Positions 37,163-49,530 of a stretch of 64,000 nucleotides of DNA are shown piece by piece. The DNA is taken from the NCBI GenBank assembly GCA_003993805.1, contig RSEF01000003.1, positions 44,325,614 through 44,389,613 of the forward strand, read 5' to 3'. The DNA is from Himantopus leucocephalus. Taxonomy: Eukaryota; Chordata; Aves; Charadriiformes; Recurvirostridae. The translations under genes and the position numbers were made by a program. The notes beneath the pieces were generated by a model, which had not been told where the DNA came from, did not search any database, and worked only from the letters and a program-made list of their open reading frames with translations. The number at the start of each line of letters is the position of its first letter. The first letter of the stretch is position 1.

Positions 37163-39310
37163 GGGTATGATAGCTTGCAAGGAACACTTTATTCACTGAA
37201 TGCTGTCTTTTTCCCTTTTGCAGATTATTTTGAGTAAATGTTGTCTCTTATTATGCACTGAATGCTGTTTCCATCTGTTTCCCTCTGCCGCTTGACTTTA
37301 CATACCTGTGCTCCTACGGTACACACAAGATGTCTGTCATCTCCGTATTAAGTGATAAGTTGTGTTACTTGCTAGTGACTGCTGGCACAAGCCAGGGGGT
37401 TGTATTTCTGCCTCCTGATCACACAAGGAGCTTGAGCCAGTGCACGTTTGTACCCGACTGAGACAAATGCACCGGCACCTCTTCTTGTACGCAAGCTCGA
37501 CTAAGTAGAAAGCAGCGGCTTATCTGTTCATGAGAGACATGTGGAGCAATTATGATCACTACCAAAATGAATTTTTTTAAACATAATTACTACACATTTA
37601 AAAATATACATTGTTTTCCCATATTTTAAAGGAAGGGTATGGCGCCGCTGCTTTTAACACAGGCCACAGCATGCCACCAAGGAACACCTGTACAGGGCTG
37701 ATGTGACCTGGCAGCTGGCATCCTCCCTTGGAAGTACCTCCCTGGTGCGATTTACTCGTTGCCTGTAAGGTACATGTAATGTAAGTACCCAACAGCTGAG
37801 CTACAGCCAGTGGAGGGAAACAGGCATTTCTGTGCACAGGTCACCTCAAACACCTCGAATATTAGGCAGGTGAATAGCACATTACTGTTGTCTTCTTCTC
37901 TCTCTTGACTCTGAAGGGAGCCCTGAGGTCAAGTTCAGACATAACATTGCTAATCTGAAAATGTGGGTGAAGTGGTTTTATTCCTGTTCTTTCCTGGAAG
38001 ACTTCGATGACCACAAACCTGTAACATTCAAAACTTCCCTCATTTTTCAAATCTGCCCTTTTTTTTCTTTCTTTGCTGGCTGAGTGACACTCTCGTGTTC
38101 TGGCTGATTCACCACTCCCCTGGATATTTCCCAGCATGAAATTGCTCTCAGCGAGTGATGAATGAGTGCTCTGCCTTAACTCTGCCAGAGCAAAGGGCAC
38201 GGCTACCATACGCACCACAACTTTCAGAGTATGATGGATATGAGCTTTTACAGAAATCTTTATTACCTCACCTTCCTCGCCCTTGGAACTGAACCTCTCA
38301 CAAGCAGTTTTCAATTTAATTTACTTTCTTAAGGAGAAATGAAAGGTGGCAAATCAAGCGTGATTCTGTTCCAGTGATTTTAAGTTGGTGTAAGACCCAG
38401 TGGTGGGGTACGATGGGCTTCTGGCAGCACTGGCCGCCAGACTGCTTTAGGTTCAGCCGTAGGGCTGCTTCCATGGCAAAGACTGTTTTGAAAACGAGCT
38501 GGTTTTACAACTACTGTAAGCATTTGCTCTTCACTGGAAGCTGGTATACAAAATCTGGCATGATTTTTTAAAAACGAAACAAAAAGAGAAACTGGTCTTG
38601 GTTTTTTTTGTTGTTGTATCAACAACAGAACCTACTAAAACAAAGGAAACCAAAGTCCTCTGGTGTTTAGTGACAACAGCTCCTGTACAAACTCTGGGTG
38701 AGACTGTTGCCGTTCAAAGTTGGAAGGCAGGGCTAGGGTGGGAGGAAAGCGACTGAAGAAGGCAGGTGCAGACGAAAAGCATGACCAGGCCAAAGCTTTC
38801 GAAGATCTTAGACTGGTTCTTGGCTCAGCTGCCAATGTTGTATGTGACCGTGATCCTCATCTGTAAAGGGGAGACAAATTTTTAAGTTGGCTGACCTGAA
38901 GTCAGAGACAGATCTGTGTGTGTTTACGTGGAGGAAACCTGATCCTGGAGGAAGCTACTGTCGTATAACCAGTAACTGTGGCTGAGGATGGGAGCACAGG
39001 CCTTAAGCTGTGACACTGACATCAGCAGAAAGCCACTCATGTGCTCCAAAATGCATTTACAAAGGCTTTGCATGGGACATGTCTGAAAATATGGGTGTCT
39101 TTTCACTTTTCATCCTCCAGAAAAGAACTGCAAGGGTCAGTCATGTGTGGGATGGGGTTATAATAGCCACAAGCAGCCAGGATTTGGGTTTACTGCAGTA
39201 GAATTGGGAATGAAGAGGAGGTTGGAGCAGCGGCAAGGGATAACTATGAAGCTGAAGGCGGGTAACATACTAACATGATAACATAATGATGTTAACAAAG
39301 CCCTGAAACC
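37163..39310. other. Non-coding stretch, no gene seen
   Basis: A 150-codon minus frame (37862-38314) has no recognisable domain. CTCATCTGTAAAGGGG at about 38857 faintly recalls a MIR 3' part but is too short to call. Confidence 0.5.
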
Positions 39311-39319
39311 CAGCCTTAC

Positions 39320-39443
39320 CTTGTAACTGGGGCCAGATCCATAAGACAGGTCGATACTCCTGGCCAGGCTGTATCGTTGATGGTGCACTAGCTGCAGGAG
39401 GACCCTTTGGGCAGGGATGTGGGGCCGAGGGAGCATGGCAGCG
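39320..39443 (-). other. Candidate minus-strand exon (124 bp)
   Basis: Read on the minus strand, CCCCTGGCTCTTGCAG is a good 3' splice site (AG complementary to 39444-39445) and TACAAG|GTAAGG is a good 5' splice site (GT complementary to 39318-39319). The interval is open in the frame of a 145-codon ORF and contains the peptide PRPHIPAQRVLLQ, then LVHHQRYSLARSIDLSYGSG. Length 124 is not a multiple of three. I do not recognise the peptide. Both splice sites are strong, making this one of the better exon candidates, but no homology supports it. Confidence 0.2.
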
Positions 39444-40640
39444 CTGCAAGAGCCAGGGGATGCCTGAGGACTGCCAACGCGAGCAGACAGCTGGCACATG
39501 AGCCAACGCTGTCTCACTGCGGGGAGGTGTCTCTGCTGAAACAGCATGTCTGTGGACCCTCGGTAGAAATTTTGGGTCCAGTACTGGCAAGACAAAATAC
39601 CACCAGTTGGTTAAGTTGTCATGCTGATCATTTATTTTCATACGCACAATGGCTATCTTGAGCAATCCTCACCCTGTTTATGCTTGGGGATTATGCTACT
39701 CGTTCTCTGCCTTAAAACTAAATAGACTGAGGAAGCCCCTGGCCTTCCAGTGAGCAAAGAGCTGAGCTTCTGGGCAATGTGGCAGGTGCTACCTCATCCT
39801 CAGCTGCAGCGGTGGATTTGCCAAAACATACTTTCAACAAAGAGTTCAAGAGTTCACATCAGGAGTGGGTGACTCCCAGGAAGCTGGGTGAAGAGTTTGG
39901 GGGTGAAACCTCTCTATACTCCAGGGCTGAAGAAGGGGGGGGTCAAGACATTACCTTCAGCCTTTATTCAGTGCTGTTCAAAGTTCTTGATCATGAAATA
40001 TGGCTCTTCATCACATGAAAAGGCTTTCTGCTTGGATATCCAGGGTTTACAACTTTCAAGAGTCTGGATATTCTGCAAATAGACTTTCTGTAAGAGAATG
40101 ACACCCTTCAGCTCGCAGCTGCAGCTGTCCTCAAGACCTGCAATGATGGGTTTGGAGAAAGAGTCAAGCGATGAGAAACGAAAATAAACTTGGTAAGTTA
40201 GGTGAGTTTACATGAGTTAATGCACTATTAATGCACTGCCAGGCCCAGCCACATTAATATGAAGAGGTTCCTTGATATGTCTTCGGGCGGTTTGCTCTCC
40301 CTAGCCAGTGGTGGGAACAATAAGTGCATCCTCACGCGGAGTGCCAGCCACCAGGGACAGGGTGTGGACTGATTTTGTCACCCCTGACCATCAGCTTCCT
40401 AAAGAACTGACTGCTCTCCAGGGATGGGCCTCTAGGGTTTGCTCGGGAAGGGAAGGGAGCAGAAAAGAACATCAATACCTTATGCCAGCCTTGCCACTAG
40501 TGCTAACTCAGATCTTTTTGTTTTAATTGGCGCTGAGCTGTGTATAATCAATACCCTTGTTTAGACAAAGGCAGGGGAGGAAAAATTTGTAAAAAGCCCT
40601 GTTTAACAAAGGGCGTTGATAGACCAGCTAAACATCCTTC
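39444..40640. other. Non-coding stretch, no gene seen
   Basis: Tandem donor-like motifs GGTAAGTTAGGTGAGT occur near 40192 without a strong acceptor partner. No repeats recognised. Confidence 0.5.
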
Positions 40641-40669
40641 TCTTGAAAACAAGTCACCAAATGAGCAAA

Positions 40670-40828
40670 CAAGGCGAGAGCAACAATCTGATTTTCATGC
40701 AAATTCTTTCCCTTCAAGAGGACTGCATGAGCACAAACAGAGATTAGTGGCTAATGTTCATTTGCATATCCTAGACCATCGCAGGAAAGCACTTTTGAAA
40801 CACTATTGCAAAGCATTTTGCTAACCAG
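40670..40828 (+). promoter_or_regulatory. Candidate element with inverted octamer pair
   Basis: An ATGCAAAT octamer at 40697-40704 and its reverse ATTTGCAT at 40760-40767 are the canonical POU-factor (Oct) site. AACAATC, a SOX-type core, lies about ten bases before the first. The second is followed by ATCC, and TGCTAACC lies at the right end. The block is repeat-free and has no stop-free reading of note. POU and SOX sites together suggest a neural or early developmental enhancer; this is inference from motifs. Confidence 0.3.
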
Positions 40829-40866
40829 GACTTGTCCCTTCCACCCTTTCCTGTACAGGTAAGTGC
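40821..40866 (+). promoter_or_regulatory. Strong candidate recursive splice site
   Basis: The order is CTAAC (40821-40825, branch-point-like), a polypyrimidine tract CTTGTCCCTTCCACCCTTTC, then CTGTACAG|GTAAGT with the junction at 40858/40859. This matches the recursive consensus (Y)nNCAG|GTAAGT at every defined position, and the branch-like motif is 33 bases before the AG, the usual distance. Such sites let a long intron be removed in steps and are known from long introns of fly genes and vertebrate neuronal genes. It implies a plus-strand transcript crossing the window. Chance occurrence cannot be excluded. Confidence 0.4.
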
Positions 40867-41838
40867 TATTTACCCGCAGAAAGGGAAATTGCAGATTACA
40901 GCCTCTATTGAATGAAGACTCACAGCCTCCAGAGGGGAGCACCAGATGTTCTCATTGCCACACAGCACTCGATAGGAACAAGGAAAGTAGCAAATGACTT
41001 GCTTACAGCGACTTACAGGGCTTACAGGGAAATTACAGAAAGCTTTAAAATAGTACCGGATGTCCTGTGCCCCTCTCAAATGCCCCATAAAGCTGATCTA
41101 AGGGTACCTGCCAAAGAGCTCACTGGATATACTTGCTTATTCTGAGATGAGAGGGTGGTACAGCTTCATTGCTCCGGAGCTTTGACATTTGGAGGTCAGG
41201 TTTGAGATCTGTCTTGCTCCAAGTCCACCCACCTCCCCTGTGCTTGACTCCAGCTGTGCCTTACCTCCTTCTCCCCCACAGCCTGCAAACTATTTGCTGC
41301 CCTCCCAAAAGCAGCAAAGTCAGGGTGCAGTACTTGCTAGCTTGGTGAAAATCTGTAACAAACTCCCAGTTAAGTTGCTTGAGGAAGGTGTTGCTTTTCA
41401 AGACTCTCAAACTGGTTTCTGCACATCTCACTGGGAAATGTGAAGGGGTATGCACATTGGAAAAAGCTGATGAACATTGCTGGCCTTTGCTAGACGTGCT
41501 AAACGGCAATAATGCCATATTTAAGACTTATTAAGAAGAGCAGGAAGCCACTCCAAAGAGGTGTTTCCAACTATCTGGTTAATCTGCTTGATTCCAAATA
41601 AAATTTGCTGCCCAAACGCCTATTTTTCCATTGGTAGAAGAATTTTACCATGTGCATAATAGAGATGCAATTATACGGTCACAGGAACAGGCAGACTAGC
41701 GATGATGGTTCGCGCCAGTCCTGGATCTGACAGCCTCTCCCTGCCTTGTGCCAGCAGAGTGGCAGGGAACAAACTGCTCCCCAAAATGGCTCACGGCACT
41801 GTGAGCTCACTGGGCAATGCAGGGACAGCATGAAGATG
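40867..41838. other. Non-coding stretch, no gene seen
   Basis: No recognised repeat. Open frames are under 90 codons. Confidence 0.55.
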
Positions 41839-41839
41839 T

Positions 41840-41895
41840 CATTCATGGGGTGCCACAAGGGGGTTTGTCCTAGAGATCAGTATTAGGACTGTGGC
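41840..41895 (+). mobile_element. Possible CR1-type LINE fragment (RT motif)
   Basis: GGGGTGCCACAAGGGGGTTT, then GTCCTAGAGATCAGTATTAG, then GACTG reads as the reverse-transcriptase block corresponding to SGVPQGSVLGP of CR1 LINEs, with a stop and substitutions. The flanks are not clearly CR1, so the fragment is short or very diverged. Confidence 0.4.
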
Positions 41896-44800
41896 ACTGT
41901 CCGTGGGCAATCGTGGCGATGGCTTTGGTCCACTTGTCCTAGGTTTCAACTGGTGCAACCATCAGGACTGGCATCAGGAATGCCCCATCATATTGCAATG
42001 TGCAATGTGCCTCTGCAGGGTCCTCGTAGCTGAAGGGAGCTTTTATTTTTTTTGGAAAAAAATGCCCTCCTGGAAACTGAGGGCCGCAATTCCTCCCCTT
42101 CTCTTCATCCCCAGCTTCAGCTCAGGCGTTCTAAGAAAGCGAGGGTGGTGTGCTAAAATCCTGGGCTTGGCTCTGGGCAGGATTTTCAATAGGTTTGTTG
42201 CTGATGCAGAGCCCCGTGCTTGAATATTCCCTTCTTCTCCCGCAGATGACATCATCTGGTGTCATGAAGGGGCTTTTCTGTCCTGGTGGCGGTGGGCACT
42301 GGCTGGATCCAATCCCGGGGGAAGCAGGTGCTCGCTCAGAGCCGACCGTCCCCGAGCCCGGGTGCCCGCAGCCGGCAGCACCGTGCTGCGCTTCCCTCTG
42401 AATCTCAATGAGCACCGTGGGACGTCAGGGGCAGGTGGGATGCAACGATTACTTGGATCCTTCCTGTTTTGGGGCATAACGAGCAGTTCATTTGCCCCTC
42501 TCCTTTCATGTTCACACAACGCTTTACGCCGATTTCCCCTGCACACATTTATCTGCCAGGCAGGGTAACAGAGCAGCGCCCGGGGAGTCTCCGGGGCTTT
42601 TGCAGGGGCTTGATATTGCTGAGCTGTGAAGGCAGCAAGAGGCAGTGTGTGTAGCTAATCCTGCAGTACAATAACCAGTCCTTCGTGGTGGATGTCGACT
42701 TTGCTAAATGTATGATTATTTATTGTTTGCCTGTGTAATGATGTGCACAATGTTTAGACCAATTTGGAAATATTAATGAATGCGACAGCGTTGCAGTAAT
42801 CCACCAGACAAGATTGTTCCTCACATTGTTCCCAGGAACACTAACACAATATGTTCATAAATGGAACGAAAGGGGGTTTTCTTCCAAAATTAAAAAAAAG
42901 AACTTTCTATTATCTGAGCTACATAGCAGAAGAGCTCATAGGTTATTCACACGCAGGTGGATTCAGAAGCTTCTCTCTGATGTAGCAAAACCGGATCAGT
43001 GTAAGGGACAAGAAAACAGACATTGCCATGTGCTATCACTAAATGGACAGCTTTTCTGTGAGGAGGAATGGATGGGTGACTTACAGGCCTTTCAGCGTAG
43101 ACAAAACTGAGCAGTCAGTTTTATCTCAGCCTTTTCTCCCCTATGGACCATGATCCTTCTGGCTGTGGCTCTTCTATTCCTCTTGGCCCCCCATGTGGTG
43201 GTACATCTGCGTTACCAGTACTGCAGAGGGGGATATTCAAAAGTAACCATGCGTGAATGTTTATTTCCAGAAATGAGAATATTTGACCTGCACCAGGCAA
43301 GCTCCCTCCCTCCCTTCCAGCTTGCAGTCCATGGCATCGGAACTTTTTGGTAATGGCCTATTAATCACCTACTGCCTAATCCCATGAATCCTGCCTGGTT
43401 GCCTCCTGGGTACTTCATCATCTGCAAGCAGGACTTGGACCAGGCAGTGATGCCTCCATCCAAGCTTCTCCAGCTGCTGGGGCTTCGAGCCTTGCCAGTG
43501 ATCCATGATTTCCATGCGTGCCATTAGACTGGGACGATGCACAGCTTGGCTGCGAGCGCAGGGAGTGCAAACCCTGGTGAAAACTTGGCTCCCAGCCCTG
43601 GAGAGTGAGCATCTTCACTGCCGTGCAGAGCTGCCATCTGGCAGGTCGGCCGCTGGTGTCCTCACTGCTCCGGCTTCTCAAACCTGTGGGTTTTTTTGTT
43701 TGTTTCTAAATGAAAACAAATGTTAACCTTGGCCTGTGGATGATGTAGCCCATGGCTACCAGCAACACCTCTTCGCTTGAGGATTGCTGGGATGAAGGGG
43801 CTTAATTGAACACCACACCATATCCCAAAATAGCCCCAGCAGATCAGCAACGCAGACTCTTTTCAGCTGCAAGGGCAAAAACCATCCTGCCTCAGGAAGC
43901 AAACTAGGCTGCTGTTGGGGGTGCAACGCACGTTACAAAGCGTGCTCCGTGTCGGTGGGTGCAGGGTGAGGCAGAGCCTGTATGTACCAGTGGCACTGCC
44001 TGCACCATCCTGGGGAGCGGTGTGGGACCCCGCTGCTGCTCTCGGCAGGGAAAGGTGCTGCCATTCTCCCCTCTTCCCCACCTGCGAGACGTGCAGTGTG
44101 AGGGCTTTCATGAGGATGCAATTAGGAAATTAGATGCAACTGATTTCTTGTTTTAGCTGGCCTCACTGGGGAAAAAAATACAAGGAGAACCCAGTCGGGT
44201 ACAACTGAACAAAATTTAGATCGGATTTGTTTAATTGCAGTGACAATTTTTCCCCAGTGCCACGTGGTCTGGCCTCATATGTTCCTCCTCCACATCTTCC
44301 TTACAAGCTGGACAAAGCTTGGAGAGAGGACATGTGCCCAGGAGCAGCCCCCAGCTGCACCATAGGATGGTTACAGTGGAAAATAAGAACATTTGAGCTT
44401 GAACCCTAGTCACTGGTAACAACAGCGATGTGCCCTTCTGGCCCCCTGCCATGGGCTGTCCCGGCCGGCAGAAATGTAGAAAGATCACAGTTGTTGGGTT
44501 TGTGTCTGAGAAGTGGAGAACCCAGGCAAAGCTCACGCCTGGGTTTTTGGAGGGATCTTGGAGAAGCGAGGCAGTACTGAGGGCTGGGGTGGTGCTGCGC
44601 AGCCTTGGGACTTCCTTGCAGCGGTGAGGTGGGGTTGAGTAACTTTACCCCCTGAAACTCCTCCTTAAGAAATGTTGGTGGTTCGGGGGACATGACAGCT
44701 CCTTCCTTTTCACCTTGGCACTAACCAAGCTTTCAGGGAGGCACTTTTTGGGAAGGAGATTGTCATTTCCCTGTGGCAGTTTGCTGCAGGGGTTCATTAG

Positions 44801-44935
44801 CTTTCTGGTTGTCTTGACGCAACCACATCTGCCCCTTCAGCACTCTCACCAAGGGCCCCATTAGTCCTTTTTCTGGTATCATTGTTTCAGAGGCTCACGC
44901 CGTGCTGCTTTTCCATGAGGAAGGCAAAATTCGGG
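41896..44935. other. Non-coding stretch, no gene seen
   Basis: Open frames up to 110 codons on both strands, overlapping, none recognisable. The 98-codon plus frame at 42814-43110 has no domain. No repeats seen. Confidence 0.5.
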
Positions 44936-44939
44936 CTAC

Positions 44940-45920
44940 AGGTCCGTACAGAGTAGGTACAGCTGTCTTCCTTGTTACTTGCACAATGTGTTTTTTAAAT
45001 TGCATTGAAGGGCATTTTGTCTGAATGACTTCAGCTTCCTAAGCATCTTCATGGCCTGGGATCACCACAACCCCTCGACATCCTGCCAGTCCCACGGTCA
45101 CCTGCAAATTCTGTCTCTTCTTCCAAATCACTGGAGGAAGATGCTGTAAAGTGTCAGGCCTGGAGGAAGTCCCTGCAGAGCCCCACCAGAAGTGCTCCCG
45201 CGCGTGTCACCTCCATTAGTACCTGCCATCCAGCCGGTCCCTCAACCGTTTCACGTGGTGTCTGGAGCTGTTGTAAAACGCTCATTCTCCCCCAAAAGTG
45301 CTGTGTGTAATGTCTAGTGATGCCGCACCCAGGCAATGCCTCCAGGCAGCTACCGTTATCAGTTGCATTTATAAACTCACCAGAAAATGAAATGAGGCCT
45401 GTTTTCCGTGAAACTCTGTCAACTGGCACTGATGTGCTCTCTTTTTATTTTTGTCGTACTCAAATCCCATGTCATCTTCTCCGTTGTCTGGTCTGGGATT
45501 GATGTCAGATATTTCCACCCTGCCTTTTTTTAAACACTGGCACACACTTAGACCATTTCCAGTCCGCTGGAACTTCACTGGCACCCCTGGGGTTATTAGA
45601 AATGAATGCCAACAGGCCAAACATCTCCCAGACAGCTCTTTAAGGACTACAGGGTGTAAGTTATCTGGGCTTTGCAATTTAAAATTGTTTATCCCTAACA
45701 GCTGTTGTCTGTCATTCTTCTCAGCAATGCACTGGAGATCACTTTATCATCCTTATGTCATCTCAACATATCATCTTTTTCTTTTCAAATACAGAACAAA
45801 AATATTCATCGAACTCTTCTGCATCATCATTAGCTGCTTCACCAGCTCCATCTAGAAATGAGCTAATGCTGTTGTAAGGACTCATTTTTCATTTCTTAAT
45901 GTGTATCTTTATGGCCTATA
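44940..45920 (-). mobile_element. CR1/L3-clade LINE fossil, reverse-transcriptase region
   Basis: On the minus strand the conserved order of the CR1 reverse-transcriptase region can be followed. Near 45610-45680 it reads PDNLHPVVLKEL, the start of the palm region. Near 45490-45560 is LSVCQCLKKGRVEISDINPR, matching the W-x-VTPIFKKG-x-NYRP block. Near 45155-45185 is a degraded SGGALQGLPPG for SGVPQGSILGP, and near 45080-45140 a degraded FNIFINDLEEG...FADD block in which the catalytic aspartates are not preserved. In-frame stops and frameshifts show it is long dead. The right-hand part (45780-45900) is the upstream spacer with the usual KYFSNSS-like coding. It is the longest transposon remnant in the window. 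Confidence 0.85.
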
Positions 45921-46224
45921 CAGGGACTCATTGAATTTATTTATTGGTGTGACAATTATCTGAACGTTTCCTGATGTTTGAATATGTGTAATCAGCGTTG
46001 TCTTTTAGATACATCATTCAGATACATAAATTGCAAAACACAAATTATTCAGGATGTTGCTCAGTCACACAAATGAAAGTCAGAGTTTTCTTGTCTGGGT
46101 CGTTCGTGTCACCTTAGTGTGGGCTCAGGCACAAGAGGCACTGCTCTTTTTGCTTTTTCTAAGTCCCAGTTAATTGAAATGGAAAATATCCATCCCCACA
46201 CCACACTGCCTACAGATGGGGGAT
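45921..46224. other. Short non-coding spacer between two repeats
   Basis: AT-rich; may include further diverged LINE sequence that I cannot align by eye. Confidence 0.5.
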
Positions 46225-46405
46225 GGAGCCTGATCAGAGAGACAGGGGATTATTCTTGGGTTTGGGAGACATAGGTTTTGTTGCTGGCTCTGTTACTCAC
46301 TAAGTCTCCTTGTGCAAGTCACTCACCTGCCTGTGCCCCAGCTTTCCTGCCTAATAAGTGGGACACACGGCTGCTTCGCCTCCTCTAGGAAGTGTTCAGG
46401 GTCTG
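46225..46405 (+). repeat. MIR SINE
   Basis: The piece GCTGGCTCTGTTACTCACTA, then GTGCAAGTCACTCACCTGCC, then TGTGCCCCAGCTTTCCTGCC follows the MIR core in order (GCTCTGCCACTTACTAG, GGGCAAGTCACTTAACC, CTCTGTGCCTCAGTTTCC). The diverged tRNA-derived part precedes it (GGGAGACATAGGTT), and a CTCCTAGG-like 3' piece follows. MIRs are ancient amniote SINEs and survive only sparsely in birds. Confidence 0.85.
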
Positions 46406-49400
46406 TGGAGGAGGACACCTTCCCTGAGGAAAGCCTTCTGCCATCAGGGGGCTTCAGAAGAGTCTGAAACATGTTTAGTGTTTGTTTTGTTCTTCTTTGG
46501 GTGCCACCTTGCCGTTCATACTTGGAGCATCTCATTTAATTGCGATTTGCTTTTGGCTTGAAATTTATTGAAAAGCTGTCCAAGGCACAGCAAGGAGTTT
46601 GGGGCAAGAAAACAGAATTGTTGCTTGTTGATCTTTTAATGAACTCCCTCCCCAGAGAATGGGGTTTAGACCTTCACAATTTCCACTCTCTTCTCCCCGA
46701 AAGCTAATGAGCGGAGTAAGTGGAGAGGAAAGCTGAAACCGGGAGGGATCTGGATCTAATATGTGTTTTGTTCCTTGTGGAAAGACCAGCTTTGGTTCAG
46801 ACCGCTCCAGCTGGTAAAACTTTCACTCTGTAAATTCAGTGTGAAACCAAATGTGTTTCTTGAAACAGATCCTTGGAGGACTTTCAAAGACACCGGTAGG
46901 TCAGATGTATCCAATTAGTAAGGGCCTGTGACAGCAGGCAAGAGCCCTGAGGGGCAGGGAGGGGAATCTTCCCAGAACATCTTGCCTGCACCAGGTTGCA
47001 CTTCATTGAGGTCACCCCGTGGGTTAGAGTGCGGGGAGTTCACGGTGGGGCTTTGGTGGCGGAGACTTCTTTGAGCAGGGCTGGCATAGGCAGCATGGGG
47101 ATAAAGGGTGGCACAGGTTATACTGTGGTCGTGGCAGCGTGCAGGGGCTCGTCTTGCTACTGCGTATGCACATATGGTGGGTGCTGTCATCCCCACCTAT
47201 GCATCTAACAGCGCGGCTTTGCGTGTAGTTATGAAATGGAAATGGAGGTACATATCTATTCTTGGCTTTTTGAAGTTTCTGGTTTTGCTTGCTGCTGTTT
47301 TGTGAACGTGTCTTCTCACCAAATTTTCAGCTTGACTTCTCCTTAGCCATGCTCCGTATCACCTGGGAAGTTTTCACCTTTCATAGCATACGCCACCTCT
47401 TTCAGGAGTGCTCAAAAACAGGCTTGTTCCTGTTTGGAGTCCCTACAGACTATGAGTCCAGGACCCTGTCTTGGCTCCCAGTGCTACTGGGGGAACAGCC
47501 CTGATGCTTGACCTGAGGTACAAAATTTTCTCTAAACCTTGGATCTTTGGGTCAGCTGTCATTACAATGCAAGAACAGTCCAAACTTACTCTGTGACTGC
47601 TGGTCACATCCAGGGGCTTGAAACGTAGCTTCTGTTTGTAACTTACAGCTTCCACGCCGGAGATACTCATTAGATAAATTAACTAGAGGAAAGTTTCCCA
47701 TAGAGTGGTAGCACCCAGGGCCCTTTACCTGCGAGGGTCTTGGGGCATTTCACAACTCACGTGTATACACCACCGCTGTGCAGAGGCAGAGGGCAGCCCA
47801 AGGCACTGCTGTTGCAGTGGGCATCTGGGCACAACTCTCCCCGCTACAGGGCCTGGTAACCGCCACACCAAAGCAGAGATGGGCTTTGTTTGTAAAGCCC
47901 CAAATGAGAACTAATGAGGGGGAAGGTGGCCTGGGGTTAGGGGGTGAGACAGAGCTCTCAGGCAGTGTTACTTTCCAATATTGCTACGGGCAATCCCCAG
48001 GCTGGTCATTTTTCAAGCTGGAAAAGAGGAAAAGTAACACATCCCTACTGACTTCTGAAGGATGCTGGGGTGCTGGGCGTAGTATGAGAGGACCTAGCCT
48101 TCTAGAGCGTGCATCAGGCCGAAAACTGTGTTAGGAACAAAATGACCCACATTTACCATCTATGTCCCAATTACGAGACCCTCATCCTCATCAAGCGCCA
48201 AATATTCAGTTGCAAAACCGCTGGCCAGGCAGTTCCTCATTCCTCTTCATAAGCAGCACTCAGGTGCCAACAAACAGGGGTGTACCTGCGCTGTCAGTGG
48301 GACTTATTCAACAGCGGTATTAATTTTGCAATGGCTGCCAATGACATAGGAAGTACTCCAGATGTTGGGTGTTTATGAGCTGATTTATGAACAGGAGGAG
48401 GATCACAGCAGCTACCTATGGTATTGGTAAGTACACAGAGGGTAGTGTCTGCCTCTAGCTTCAGCCCCTGCAGATGCACTGCACTCCACAGCTGTCTGTC
48501 AGCAGCAGGGAGGAGGAGGAATCAAAGTGCAGAAGCCCTTGAGGAAAGGATGAACAAGGCTTTGCATTTTAGATGGGCTTTAGGTTAGAAAAATAAAAAA
48601 AAGCCAAACATTTTAATAGAAAGATCAGCTCTAGCATTGGTAATCTAGCCAGACAGCAGTGGGATGAGGAGAGACATAGGGAATGTTTGATGTAAAATCA
48701 AGGTCGTGCCCTGAAAATCAGACACAGACGTGGAGAGAGGTATGTGAACCATTAAAATGAAAGGAAACCTGAGACGGCTGCTCCGCCAGCTGCCAAAGAC
48801 ACCGCACTCTCTGTTTGCGCACGCTGGAGCCCACTCTCCTCCACGTTTGGCAGTGTGGCAGATGCCGCATTGTGGTACCATCAGAGGAGAGAAAACCCAG
48901 AGGATAAACCAGGAGTGAGCTAGGGACGTACTTAAAAAATTCCTTTCTACTCATTAATGTGGGAGAGGGGATCCAAAGCTCTCAGCGAAGGGAAAAGTTT
49001 TGGCCCAGGAGCCCAAGGGGCTGAAGCCCTCTGCTCACTTGCTGAGCCGACACGGTGAGCACAGCCCTCCTCTGCCTCCTTCTCCTCCTCCCCTGGCCAG
49101 AAGCACTGGTGAGCAAGAAGGAACTGCTCCATCCTCAGGCATGACCAGGCAGCAGTGTCTCTGCGGATGCCACCGAAATCCACAGTGGTTCTTCCTGGGA
49201 GCGCCAAGGCACTGCAGGGAGAGCGGCAAACTCTCTGCATGCGAGTTTGCACATCTCTGGAGGAGCCTGAAAGCTCTGCTCCTTCTCACTTATTTATGCC
49301 TAATCTGCAACTGAGGCACCCTGAAGTCGATAGCCATTTTACTGCTGGTTTCACTGGGCGCTGTGGCTTATCCGTCATCCTCGCAATGTCTGTTGCTGCA

Positions 49401-49500
49401 GCACCGGCTTCCACTGAGCTTTCTGCTCTTGACTTCCAACATGGGAAACTGGCTTCTCCGCTCAACGCCTCTGCGCAGCCTTCCCACCACCCCTCGCCCA
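46406..49500. other. Non-coding stretch, no gene seen
   Basis: No recognised interspersed repeat. Frames up to 118 codons (47778-48134) are unrecognisable. A GGTAAGT donor-like motif lies near 48427 without a strong acceptor. Confidence 0.5.
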
Positions 49501-49530
49501 GCACTCATCTCTGCCCTGGCAGGTGAGGGT
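49490..49530 (+). promoter_or_regulatory. Weak recursive-splice-like site
   Basis: ACTCATCTCTGCCCTGGCAG joined directly to GTGAGG (junction 49522/49523), preceded by a C-rich pyrimidine tract. It fits the direct acceptor-donor layout, but with GTGAG rather than GTAAG. Confidence 0.13.

Noticed and set aside
38850..38880. MIR-like CTCATCTGTAAAGGGG
   Set aside because: Only about 16 bases match and the flanks do not continue the MIR consensus.
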